Shown here: positions 1 through 9,286 of the stretch, one piece after another | Numbering within the stretch: the stretch's first letter is position 1 | Layout of the letters: each line of letters opens with the position of its first letter | Assembly (NCBI GenBank): GCA_001275005.1 | Contig: JWZX01002718.1 | Location: 1-20,666, forward strand | Origin: Chrysochromulina tobinii | Taxonomy: Eukaryota > Haptophyta > Prymnesiales > Chrysochromulinaceae | Reading direction: 5' to 3' | DNA: 20,666 nucleotides | Notes under the pieces: generated by a model | The model's input: the letters and a program-made list of their open reading frames with translations, nothing else | The model's database searches: none | What the model was told of the DNA's origin: nothing | Program-made: the position numbers and the translations under genes

Positions 1-168
1 AGAATAGGGACTCAGAGCCGGCCCCTGGCCGTCTCTGTGGGGGGCTGCTTATTCATAACCATCCCTAAGTGTGATGCACAGAGAAGACAGCGAGAATATT
101 GGCATACAGTATCGTTAGGCTGGCACGCACTCAAATCTAACTGCCTCCACACAGCCTCAGGAATTGAA

Positions 169-1206
169 TCAGGAACCCCACTCGAGCTCCGCAAGCAGCG
201 TGCGCCCTTGCTTGCTCAGCGTCTCTGCAACGCTGCGCTCGAAGTCGCTCAGCGCCGTGCGAGCCTCGGATAGCTCCGACTGCACCGCCGCCATCTCCAC
301 CTCATGCCGAGCCTCCCGCGCCTCGGCCTCAGCCAGCAGCTCGTCACGTACTCGGCGCACCTCTTCCTGCACGCGCGTTCGCACCTCGTGCTCGCTCCGC
401 TCGGCGAGAAGCCGCTCCTGCGCACGCTGGCGGCGTACGACGTTTTTAATCTGCGTGCGCAAGGCACGCACTTCAGTCTCTGCTGCCGCGGTCGCAAGGG
501 CCGCACCGGCCGCCGACGCCTGCCTTGCCTCTTCGATGGCCACCAAGCGTCGATCCATCTGCCGAACCTCTACCGTGAGAGTGCGTTCGTGCGTCTGATG
601 CGTTTTGCGGGCTCGCTCGGCTCGGATGGCACGAACGCACAGCGAGAGCGCGAGCAGCGCCATTGCCCTTAGTCGACCTTCCAATGTCACGACACTAGCG
701 CGCCATGCCTCCTCGCTCGCGATCACATCGCGAAGTCGAGCCGCATGCCGCTCGCTGCGCGTGGCAGCGTGCTGGCGCATGGCCTCAGCTTCAGCCGCCC
801 ACTTCGCCTCTGTCGCTGCGTGCTCAGCCTGCGCGGCTGACTTGGCCTCAAGCACGTCAGCCGCTGCAGCTTCCCGGAAGAGACACAGCTCCATGGTGAA
901 TCGCGCTGCGTCTTGCTTGGCGGCATCGGCCGCCGCAGATGCCGCGGAAGATTTAGAGCTATCGGCAGCGGACTTGCGCTCGCGCTGTTTGCTGCGAAGC
1001 GCGGCAACCTCGGCCTTCAGCTTGTTTAGCTCCTGCATAGCAGCATCCATGGCTGCACGCGCACCGTCGGCCTCAGCACGCGCTGACAGCACCTCGGCTG
1101 CGGCCGTGGCCTTGATCGCCTTTATTTCTGCCGCATGCTGCTCGTGCGAGCGTACAAGGTGCTTGAGCTCGGTGTACTGCTCCAGCACGCTCATGGGAGA
1201 GCTCAT
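169..1206 (-). CDS. Ala/Glu/Arg-rich coiled-coil protein, function unknown
   Basis: The minus-strand frame encodes 345 residues from the ATG at 1206, which follows GCG and is read as MSSPMSVLEQYTELKHL. The frame stays open 45 codons further upstream to 1341. That extension is Gly/Arg/Pro-rich and includes a short DNA duplication (GGTCGCCGCCCA twice), so I take the 1206 start; Met at 1194 is an alternative. Nearly the whole product is heptad-like helix rich in Ala, Glu, Arg and Lys with almost no Pro or Gly after residue 60, as expected of a long coiled coil. A short hydrophobic patch (AMALLALSLCVRAIRA) lies near residue 180; it is too short and too flanked by Arg to call a membrane segment. 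The C-terminus is LLAELEWGS followed by TGA. I recognise no family. A structural or cytoskeletal role is only a guess from the coiled coil. The first 168 bases of the window are its 3' flank and hold nothing else I can support. Confidence 0.72.
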   Translation of the reverse strand: MSSPMSVLEQYTELKHLVRSHEQHAAEIKAIKATAAAEVLSARAEADGARAAMDAAMQELNKLKAEVAALRSKQRERKSAADSSKSSAASAAADAAKQDAARFTMELCLFREAAAADVLEAKSAAQAEHAATEAKWAAEAEAMRQHAATRSERHAARLRDVIASEEAWRASVVTLEGRLRAMALLALSLCVRAIRAERARKTHQTHERTLTVEVRQMDRRLVAIEEARQASAAGAALATAAAETEVRALRTQIKNVVRRQRAQERLLAERSEHEVRTRVQEEVRRVRDELLAEAEAREARHEVEMAAVQSELSEARTALSDFERSVAETLSKQGRTLLAELEWGS

Positions 1207-1443
1207 CGCGGTGCGTGTGCCGTTCGGTCGCCGCCCAGTCGGTCGCCGCCCACAAAGAGGGTGCGCGGCGGCCGCCCAGGAGGTCAGCGCGAAATTCGTC
1301 AACCCGCCAAAACCACCTTTCTCAACATGATAACATCTCAACGTTTAAGGGGATCAGTCGCAGTCAATTTCGTTGCGGTCCCCCCGCGCTCACATCACCA
1401 CCATCTCAAAGCAAGGCGTTGTGTTGAAAAGCACAATTGGAAA

Positions 1444-1559
1444 AGCAGCAGCAGCAGGAAGGCTACACCTCCGTCCATAGCGATAGAGGCCCTCGTGCTT
1501 GGGGGTCCGGAGAGTGTGCGCGTCGTGTGTTTCACAGCAGCAGCAGCAGCAGGAAGGCT
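1444..1559 (+). repeat. Duplicated CAG-run unit
   Basis: A run of AGC/CAG triplets ending in CAGGAAGGCT occurs twice, at 1444-1464 and 1535-1559, with different numbers of CAG units (four and six). The stretches between and around them are not obviously repeated. It looks like a microsatellite that carried its flank through a local duplication. No coding role is supported. Confidence 0.6.
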
Positions 1560-1702
1560 CCGCAACACCCCTTCGGGCCGGTATTTTGGTTCGGCGCTCG
1601 CTTTCGTCTATACTAGTACCGGGGCTCGGCGCCCGCTCCATGCTTAGACGCGCGGTCCTTCATGATCTCGTCACGCTGCGCTCCCAGGTCGGCTTCGCCG
1701 CG

Positions 1703-2088
1703 GCGGTTGCGCATGCCCGCCTCCGCCTCTCACGCCTCGAGCTTATCGGGGGCTCTGGCCGCACCGCCGGCCGCTAGTACGCGTCTGCCGCGCGCGCCTT
1801 CATTTCGCCGACCACCTTCGAGCAGGCGCGGGGAGGCGCTCTGGGAGCGGGTGGAGGCAGGGTCGGGTTCGCTGGGGGTGGCCTCTTCTGAGTCGGCCGC
1901 GGGGGCGGTCGACTCCGGGCCTGCCGGCTCTTGAGTCGGCCGCGGCTTCGGTCGTCGCGCTGACGTGCGGGTTGTGTGTTGTTGGTGGGTTTGGATGGTT
2001 GTGAGGTTCGTCTGTGCGGTCCGTGTGCCTTCGTGCGTCCGCGTGTCCCGTGTGTGTCCTGTGTGTCCCGGCTCCCCCCGGTGTCTTT
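1703..2088 (-). repeat. Dispersed repeat copy A (inverted relative to 10809-11393)
   Basis: Read on the minus strand from 2088 down to about 1703, this segment aligns in order with the plus strand at 10809-11393. Exact shared blocks that I checked by eye are 29 bases at 2060-2088 against 10809-10837, 32 bases at 1820-1851 against 11166-11197, and 20 bases (GGCGAAATGAAGGCGCGCGC) at 1790-1809 against 11208-11227. A block around the sequence CAGACGAACCTCACAACC is also shared. The far end matches more loosely (GCTCGAG...GAGAGGCGGAG). Copy A lacks roughly 120 bases that are present in copy B after the first block. No transposase or reverse transcriptase is encoded. It may be a non-autonomous element or a duplicated promoter/UTR module. 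The end at 2088 points toward the start of the RND gene, about 180 bases away. Confidence 0.75.
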
Positions 2089-2268
2089 GAACCGGGTTCG
2101 GTAGTCATGTAAGCGCGCCCCCCCGGGGACGCGCCCGCATGAACGCCGCTGTACTGTGTGGTCCTGTTTTAAATTCACACACACACACAGTGTGGGGGGA
2201 CCAAGACCCACCGTCCATTCACAAGCGGAGGGTCCGACGGACCATGAAACTCTGAGTCGGACGAAACT

Positions 2269-5200
2269 ATGCTGGTCCATCTGTTGGCCAGCTCACTGGG
2301 CTGCTTTCGACTTGACGTGGACGCTGCAGCTAGTGCTGCGCAACTAGCTCGGGCCGGCACCGGCAGCAGCTCCAACTTTTGCACTGTCTTCGGTGGCCTT
2401 TCCGCCTGCACAAATCTGTGCAGCTCGCTCGAGATGGACCACTGCTGGAACAGGTACCTCGATGACCTTGCAGCCGACACGCGCTTCTCCGACAAGCTTC
2501 AGAGCTGGATGATACTGCAATATGCACGTGACATCTGCGCGAGCACCGCGCTGACTTCGGCTTGCTCGGACTGGACGGTCTTGGAGCCGCTCACCGTGCC
2601 AAACCTTCTCGAGCAGCTGTGTGCGCCGGAATGTCAGTGGTCGAGCCTGCCACCACCTGCCGTCTCGTGGATCAATACAAGTATTCCTCGGGCAAGCTTG
2701 GTGAGCAAAGGGCTCTTTTGCTCAAAGCGACACGACAACGCCTTCTGCGCGGCGGTCACCGTCGACAGTGCACACGGGTGCGACCTCCTCCGCAATGGGT
2801 GTGGCGATTTTTACCTAGCGCACCAAAGTAGCCGTATGGGCCCGGCCGCCGCCGCGCAGCAATACTCCGCCCTTCAACCACAGTGCCTTCTCGAGCAGCC
2901 TCAGGTTAATTCAATGCTCTCGCTGCCGCCGCCAATTCTCACGCTGTCGACGACCCCGCCCCGTATCGTCGCGTTCCCCATCGGACGCATCTCGCGCGCT
3001 GAGGGTTGGGCGATCATCGGTGCCGCACTCGGCGAGAGCAGCTCGGCAGTCAGTGGGAGTGGCGGCACCGGTGGCACCGGCGGTACCTACTTCTCCCGCA
3101 TCGAATACAACGTGACCGTTGGCGGTGCGCCCTATCTGGTTTCGGGCCTGCTGGCGGAGCCCGTGGCGGCTGCTCCCTCTCGAGGGATCGCTATGTTCTT
3201 TCACGGCACTCGCGGTCCGGGTGATCCCGCCATTTCGCACCTGCCACCCCTTGCCGCCACCGCCTCCCGGCCGTGCACGAGCCCGGAGGCCTGTGAGCGA
3301 CGCGTGGTACTGATGCAAGGCGAGCACACACTCGCCCTCGCCCTAACGCAGATGGGGTACGTGGTGTTGCTCCCTGACGATCTAGGGCTGGGCGTCTCGC
3401 AGCCACACGCAGAGCAGGGCTATTTGAACCGCGACATCGTCTCTGCCGTCGCTCTTGAGCTGCTGCGCGGCGCCCAACAAAACCTGCTCGCCCGCCCGCG
3501 CCGCTTCCGGCCGAACCGCGTGCCTGAGTTGTGGCTGATGGGGGGCTCGCATGGTGGGTACATAACCACAGCGATGCAGTGGCGGCTGCAAGAGGCGAAC
3601 AGTGTGTTGCGAGATGGGCAGCCCGCGAGCTTATACCGTTTCGTCACTACAGGAAGCTTCATGGAAGCCGCTCCCATCGACGTGAGCGGCAATGTGCTGG
3701 ACCAGTTCACGTCGACACGGCCATGTGCGGAGGGGATGGCGTTCGAACCCAGGACCCCATCCATGCTCTGGCATCCATGCTATGGCGCGCCTTGCTGCCC
3801 TCTCCTCTGCCATCGTGCTGACCGAAGCTGCCGGCTCGCCTCGCGTTCCGTGGAAGATGTCAACCCGTGGTACCTCGCGTTGGTGGGAAAGTCGATGAAG
3901 GCGTGGGTGCCTGAGGCCACGCCCGTGTTTGAGCCCTATCTGCGCGACGCCTTTCTTGCAGGCTATCGGGACCGCTCGGCAACGTCGGAGGCGCTCAATG
4001 CGCTCTACTCGACGCACGGCAACAGCGTGCCGCTCGATGCTTTCAATATGACCTATCAGCTCGAGATGCGCAACGCTACCTCTCTCGTGCGCCTCGGCTG
4101 GCAGCAACTCTTCAGAGTACACTCGGACCTGCACACCGGATGGGTGCCGCGGGCTCCAGTGCAGCACCTATGCACGGGCACCAATGACTCGCAGGTCCTG
4201 CCACAGATTGCGATCACGGCGGGCGCGGCGTGGAACGTGACCGTGCTTCTGTTGCCCAACCGCGGGCATACGGATGGGATCGCCGCGTGCTTGCTGCTCG
4301 GCCTTCGGAATATGAGCGAACAGGCACGCCCTGCGCCTCTCCTGCCCTCCTCCCACGACATCAGCCTGCTGGGTACCGACCGCACAGTTGACCTCTCGGT
4401 GCCGATCTTTTCGTGGGATCGCATCTCCGCGGCTGCGCTCACGCTGGCGGGTGCGATCGGCTTCTGGTTGCTTCTCATCATCTACGCATGCTGCCGGAGA
4501 TTGCACCGATATGTACAGAGTCGGAAAATGGCTGAGCCCAGGTCAAAGGCGAGCGTCCACGAACTGGCTCGATCTGCGTCATCGTGGTTCGCGAGCCCGA
4601 AAGAGCCACGTATCGGCACGTCCATACTCATGCACGCGACGTTCGACGACGGTCCAATTGGGATTCTGTTGGGTGAGACGCGGAGCGGGACTGCCTTCGT
4701 CGAGAGAGTGGATTCGGGTTCCGAGGCGGAGGCACAGGGCGTGTGTGTGGGCGCGCTCGTGGTGCGCGTCAACGAAGTGAACGTGCGCAGCCTCTCGAAG
4801 GCAGCGGTGCAAGACATGGTCAAGGCCGCGCCGCGGCCCCTCAGGCTCCACATCGAGGTACCGGTACAACCTCCGTCGTTCCCTCGCGAGAAGATCAAAG
4901 AGGCGATCGGTAAGGTTCCCGAGCGCCGATCAGGCTGTCGAATGACTGCGCGGCTCATGAACACGCTTCTCGGGTGCCCTGGTGTGCTCGTCATCCTCAC
5001 CCTTGCAGCCGTGCTCGCCCCTACCGCATGGCAGCTCCTGAAGACAGTCCAAGATTTCATCGATGGCAAAGAGATATTTGCGCTGGACATTGAGAGCTTG
5101 CGTTCGGTCACGGGCAAACTGACCGACAGGCAGGATGCGTACAGCGTGTGGAGCGACATTGGAGCACCCACAATGCTGACCGTCATCGCATCGCCCCCGC

Positions 5201-8200
5201 CGCCCGCCGCTCCCCCGCCGCCCGCCGCTCCTCCAGTGCCCTCAACGCCACCACGGCCGCCATCACCTTCGCCTCCGCCACCATCGCCATCGCCTCCGCC
5301 ACCATCGCCATCGCCTCCGCCACCTTCGCCATCGCCTCCACCACCATCGCCATCGCCTCCACCGCCATCGCCTCCGCCTCCATCGCCATCGCCTCCACCG
5401 CCATCGCCCCGCCACCATCGCCATCGCCCCCGCCGCCATCCCCATCGCCCCCGCCACCATCGCCTCCGCCACCATCGCCATCGCCCCCGCCGCCTTTGCC
5501 TCCCCCTATTAATGGACGTCGCCTGCAAGAGAACACACGACGCATCGACCTCTTGTACACTCGAAAGGATGGCCGCCGTTATAATCCAGATTCCGTTGTT
5601 GGCAACGTCCTCACGATGGAAATGCTCACACGCATCCGAAACATCGAACGCAAGTTACTCGTAGACCTGGGGCCGAACTTGCGTTCGTGGAAGTCCGCAA
5701 TCCCGTGCTTCTTTAGCAACACGCAGGTGTACGTCAACGGCAATGCACAAAATAATCTAGTGGGGCAAGGCGATGCTCGCCTGAGTGCGATGCCGCAGGG
5801 TGCTCCTACCGAGGGCTCAGTCGCAGCCTGCCTCAACCGCATTGTCCAAGCACCTACGTCGATGTATCGGACCTACTTGGGCGCCGACTTCCAATCGAGA
5901 TTTATCGGCAGCGAGGCCTCTTGCTCCGCATTGCGCTCTACGATTGAAGTGGACGCATCCATGGATTTTGATGCCCTCATTCCACGCTTGAGCACGCTCT
6001 CCGATGGCGTCGTCGAGCTGACATTTGGAGGCGACGGGCGGCTCACCTGGCGCGAGCTCTACTTGACTCTGTTTGGAGATCTCGTCTTCATTGGCATCTC
6101 GATCGGCGCGATCCACGTGTTTCTTCTCGCCGTGCTGCCCATGCCGCTCTTCACCACATTCTCCCTCCTCGTCATCATGCTCTGCTTCCCCGTCACCATT
6201 GCGCTCTACCTCGGGGCTTTCGGCCAGGAGCAGCTGCCTGTCCTCTCCATCGTTTCGATCTACCTCGTCCTTGGCATTGGCTCTGACTACGTCTTCATCT
6301 TCACCAACACGTGCGCTCCTCACCCGAGCTCCGATCTCCCGAGCTCCCGAGCTCCCGAGCTCCGATCTACCGAGCTCCGAGCTCCCGAGCTCCGATCCCG
6401 GATGCTGGCTCGAACCCTTGGAGTTTCCTCGCCTTCTGCTGAACGACCGAATGTTACCGAATGTGCCTTGATGTGGCAGGTACGCGTTTAATGAGAAGGA
6501 GAGTTATCGAGAGGAGGCGAGCAAGAAGGCGCCCGCCGACCCCGCGCCTCGTAGCAGTTGGCTCAAGAGAGCGTTGCACTGCTGCGTGCCATCCTGCAAG
6601 CCCTGCCCGTGCAGCGCCGCACAGAGTCGCCATGTGGACGTACTCGCTAAGTCGCTCGCCGACGCCATTGGCGTCTCGAGTCTCTCGATGCTCACGACGG
6701 CGGTCTCCTTCGGGGCAAGTATCAATTCGCCCATCTCTTCGATTCGGCAGTACGCTCTCTTCCAGACGACCTGCGTCATCTCTGAGTACGTGCTGATCCT
6801 GCTGCTGCTCGTACCCGCCATGATCTTCTTCCGTCGCCGTCTCTTCTTCCTGCATAAGGCGGATCGACCTGCTGGCGGTGCTGAGGGCACCGTCAAGAAG
6901 AGAACTCTCGTCGAGACGTGTAGACAGAATCCTTGCCTCGGCTTGCTGCGCTGCTGCCGTGTCGGGCTGCTGCTGCTGATGCTGCCGGTACGAATTCTCC
7001 TATGGCCCACCTCTCAGCGGCTGTGGGAACGCCTGGCGCCCATGCTGCGCAGGCTGCGCTTCGTGCTCGTCGTGCTCTGGTTCGGGTTCATCGGCTACCA
7101 GGGATCTCGAGCGGCGCAGCTCGTGCCGACATCGAGCGCGCCGCTGCTCGTCTCTCCTGAACATAACATGGCTCGCCGCCCCTTCATCCTGCCGAAACGC
7201 CTTCGGAGAGGACGCGGCAGGGCTGGTCGAGGCGGTGCAAGGCGCTGCACGGCTCTCGTCCAGCGGTGCCGTCGCCCAATGGATCCAATCTCCGAGCGGG
7301 CAGCAGTGCCTCGCTACCTGCCCCTTGGCCTTGCTCGCTGACTCGAACTGCGATAGCCAGTGCAACTCGGCGGCGTGCTGCTATGATGGTGGAGATTGTG
7401 GCACGTGCAGTCTCGCCGCCGCCATTGCATTTCCTCCCCCTGCACCACGAATGTCACCGCCGCCCCCAACCCAGGCTGCCCGGCCCCCGCCGCCGCCGTC
7501 GCCTCCACCTCCCAGCCCTCGTCCACCACCTTCCAGGTCGCCTCCGCCTTCGCCGCCGCCACCGTCTTCGCCGCCGCCACCACCGTCCCTGCTGCCACCC
7601 CCATCGCAACCACCGTCTCCACTACCTTCACCGCTTCCGCCTTCACCGCCGCCGCTACCTCCGGCGCCACCACTTTCACCTCCGCCCCCCTCGCCGCCAT
7701 CGTGGCCCCAAGCACCACCCCCTTCGCCGCCCCCGCCTTCTCCTTCGCCGCCACCCCTGCCCTCGCCACCCTCGCCACCCCAACCTCCCGCAGTGCCACC
7801 AAATCTCGTGTGCACACCTACACGCCCCAATGTCATCTCTGCGGAATGCAACGACCGCGGGCCGTGCCGCGAGCCGGGCTACTGCTCGTGCCTCGCCGGC
7901 TTTGGCGGCCCCACGTGCGATCGGCTTCTGGGTCCGGATGGCGAGCGGCTCAGGATCCAGCCGGAACGCCATCGGGCGAAGATCCACTTCGTGTTTGGGA
8001 TCAAAGCCACGCCGCGTCGCGGGCTGATCGACGGCATTCCGACGGGCTCGGACCTGGATACGGCGCAGCAGGCTGTTCTGCTCGACGGACTCTCTCAAGA
8101 GCTCATCGCGGCCTTGTGCGAGCGGCTCGAGCTCGCGCCGCCCTACCACGTCCTCCCTGGCACAATCAAGTGCCCACTCCTGACTCTCAAGCGTAAGCGG

Positions 8201-9286
8201 CTCGCGGCCGCCGCTGCATGGCCGGTACCAGCGGACGACGTGCTGCCGCTCCTACGATCGCTCGAGTTATCGGCGGAGGCCTCCCAGCTGGTGGGCGTGC
8301 GCAAGGACGCTATCACCGAGCGCCAGTCTATCATCTGGCTCGCAGTGAGTGCCCATACCAACGTCCCCAGCGGTGGTGTGGGCGAAGGCTCCACAGCGGC
8401 GCTGCGAGCAGAATCGGAGTGGTTTGAGGGCGTCGCGCTGACTGCCAACGAGAAGGCCGCGGCGGAGGGCTCCATCCTGCGCGGCTGGCAGACCTCCTCC
8501 GCGTACGTCATGATGGAAGCCTTTGACGAGGTAGTGAGTGGCACGGCCGGCTGTGTCATCAGCGGCGCGTTGCTGACCGCCGCCACACTGCTCATCCTCA
8601 CAGGCTCGCTCAGCCTCACCATCTCCACACTGGTCGGCGTGGTAGTAGTACTGATCTGCTTCATCGGATACCTCGTGGAGCGCGGCTATGAGCTGGGCGT
8701 CATTGAGGCAATCGCAACGACCATCTTCATCGGATTCGCGTGCGATTACTGTGTCCACATCGGGCAGGTGTACCGCACTAGCCACGGCAACTTCACACGC
8801 ATGCTCGAGCACTGTGGCCCGTCACTCTGGGGTGCTGCCCTCACCACGGCCGGCGCGGCCGCGCCGCTCATGCTCTGTCAAATCATCCTCTTTCAGCAGA
8901 TGGGTGAATTCATCTGCGTCTGCACCGGGCTCAGCTTGGCGGTGGCTATCACTTTCATCGCCCCACTCGTCGAGATCTGCACACCTCGACGGACTGGCGA
9001 GAGTGGCGAGGGTGACAGCACCCCCTCTGGCGGTGAGAGCGTTCCAGAGGTTCGGAGTAGCATTCCTCTTGTGGGTGCCGTCACGCACGACGCTGTTTAC
9101 CCTATTATCCCTGTGCTCAATCTTCGGAGGGGCGCTCCTGAAGCAAGCGCTGAGGACAGTGATGAGGACAGTGATGAGGACCATTACGGTAGCCCCTTCG
9201 CTCCCCAAGCAGCCAAGATTGTGACCCATGCAAGGACCAGGACGAGCTTTGTCCAAAGCCGACAGCTGAACAGCACGTATCTTTGA
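2269..9286 (+). CDS. Alpha/beta hydrolase-PDZ-RND (Patched/Dispatched-like) fusion protein with LNR and EGF modules; one intron, two apparent frameshifts
   Basis: Three frames together read as one protein of about 2282 residues: frame 1 from the ATG at 2269, frame 3 after a C-run at 5407-5410, a GT-AG intron at 6311-6479, frame 1 again, then frame 2 after an A-run at 7195-7197, ending at 9286. Domains in order: a Cys-rich secreted N-terminus; an alpha/beta hydrolase (about 300-690) with HGTRG, nucleophile elbow GGSHGG (Ser427), Asp640 in GTNDSQV and His667 in NRGHTDG, a complete Ser-Asp-His set; a transmembrane helix (about 719-743); a cytosolic PDZ-like domain (about 795-863, GPIGILLG); RND helix 1 (about 897-924); a luminal loop with an SPPPP stalk; helices 2-6 with GIGSDY; a cytosolic linker; helix 7; a second luminal loop with LNR, proline stalk and EGF-like module; helices 8-12 with GFACDY; and an acidic tail (EDSDEDSDED). 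Both RND halves keep an Asp-Tyr motif where the family has its ion-coupling residues. A role in sterol/lipid or lipid-modified ligand export at the surface is inferred from the family. The substrate is unknown. The frame breaks may be assembly errors or may mean a decaying gene. Confidence 0.8.
5191..5508 (+). repeat. SPPPP-coding tandem repeat, first RND loop
   Basis: A degenerate 15-18 base repeat of TCGCCTCCGCCACCA type encodes (S-P)n-PPPP blocks, preceded by PPPPAAPPPPAAPP. Such tracts resemble hydroxyproline-rich cell-wall and pherophorin stalks of algae. It lies right after the first RND transmembrane helix, inside the first large luminal loop. The codon register breaks once, at 5407-5410. 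On the opposite strand it produces long Gly-rich open frames that are artefacts. Confidence 0.9.
5407..5410 (+). other. Apparent one-base deletion (frame break 1)
   Basis: Up to 5406 the SPPPP pattern reads in frame 1. After the four-C run at 5407-5410 the same frame becomes Arg/His-rich (RHHRHRP) and stops at 5664. The SPPPP pattern resumes cleanly in frame 3 and continues into the RND coding sequence. A run of five C where four are present would keep one register. Inside a GC-rich microsatellite this is a classic position for a sequencing or polymerase-slippage error, but a real inactivating indel cannot be excluded. Confidence 0.8.
6311..6479 (+). other. Spliceosomal intron, 169 bases, with internal GAGCTC minisatellite
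   Basis: The coding sequence reads GIGSDYVFIFTN in frame 3, then turns into a Ser/Glu/Arg/Leu repeat and stops at 6489-6491. Removing GTGCGC...GGCAG (6311-6479) joins AC to G plus TAC in frame 1 and gives FIFTNTYAFNEKESY, which fits the region just after transmembrane helix 4 of RND proteins. The length is not a multiple of three, so retention truncates the protein. Between about 6325 and 6400 the intron holds seven copies of GAGCTC spaced by CC or by CGATCTCCC/CGATCTACC, with the longer spacing appearing every third copy. That is a higher-order minisatellite of about 30-33 bases. Confidence 0.8.
7195..7197 (+). other. Apparent one-base insertion (frame break 2)
   Basis: Frame 1 carries the RND helix 7 and the following SPEHNMARRPFILP, a segment typical of the loop after that helix. 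It then becomes Arg/Gly-rich and stops at 7341. From about 7196 frame 2 reads NAFGEDAAGLVEAVQGAARL and leads straight into the LNR module. Counting the AAA at 7195-7197 as two bases gives one continuous reading. The exact base is inferred; the switch must lie somewhere between about 7145 and 7230. I saw no convincing GT-AG pair there to explain it as an intron. Confidence 0.65.
7306..7410 (+). other. Lin-12/Notch-type repeat (LNR) module in the second RND loop
   Basis: Frame 2 reads CLATCP...DSNCDSQCNSAACCYDGGDCGTC. The cysteine spacing, the acidic and Asn residues before the third cysteine and the DGGDC ending match the calcium-binding LNR module. It sits at about residues 1623-1658 of the composite protein, between RND helix 7 and the second proline stalk, so it would be luminal or extracellular. 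Single LNRs are known in protist surface proteins, so this need not imply Notch signalling. Confidence 0.8.
7427..7800 (+). repeat. Proline-rich coding tract, second RND loop
   Basis: About 120 residues of PPPPSPPPPSPRPPPSRSP type, more degenerate than the first tract and containing Leu, Gln and Trp interruptions. It lies in the second large luminal loop, so the two pseudo-symmetric RND loops each have one stalk. Immediately after it (about 7802-7925) comes an EGF-like module, with cysteines in CNDRGPCREPGYCSCLAGFGGPTCD-type spacing. The opposite-strand Gly-rich frames here are shadows. Confidence 0.85.

Larger units (their letters stand above)
1207..2268. other. Intergenic spacer between divergent genes
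   Basis: This roughly 1.06-kb stretch separates the minus-strand coiled-coil gene from the plus-strand RND fusion gene, so it should hold both promoters. From left to right it contains the duplicated CAG-run unit (1444-1559), copy A of a dispersed repeat (about 1703-2088), a GC hairpin candidate (GCGCG at 2113-2117 pairing with CGCGC at 2130-2134, with three further C-G pairs inside), an AT-rich TTTTAAATT patch at 2166-2174 followed by a CA/TG microsatellite, and a 13-base near-palindrome GGTCCGACGGACC at 2231-2243. TTTTAAA lies about 100 bases before the RND start and could act as a TATA-like element, but that is speculation. Open frames in this region are low-complexity and not supported as genes. 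Confidence 0.5.

Noticed and set aside
605-1330. Plus-strand Ser/Ala/Arg-rich frame
   Set aside because: Antisense shadow of the coiled-coil gene; no domain, and its composition mirrors Ala/Glu/Arg codons.
1774-2280. Minus-strand 168-residue frame similar to the plus frame at 11001-11255
   Set aside because: The similarity follows from the DNA repeat; the reading is low-complexity Pro/Arg/Thr and is interrupted differently in the two copies.
3735-3765. tRNA B-box-like GGGTTCGAAC on the minus strand
   Set aside because: It lies inside the hydrolase coding sequence and I found no matching A-box or acceptor stem.
5400-5412. Programmed ribosomal frameshifting as the cause of frame break 1
   Set aside because: No slippery heptamer with downstream structure; a short C-run inside a microsatellite fits a simple indel better.
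4482-5560. Long minus-strand Gly-rich open frames (GGGGDGDGG and MAMVAEAMA types)
   Set aside because: They are the reverse reading of the SPPPP codon repeat; repetitive composition keeps all frames open.
7314-7851. Minus-strand Gly/Ala-rich and plus-strand Arg/His-rich frames
   Set aside because: Shadows of the second proline tract, whose plus frame 2 continues into LNR, EGF and RND domains.
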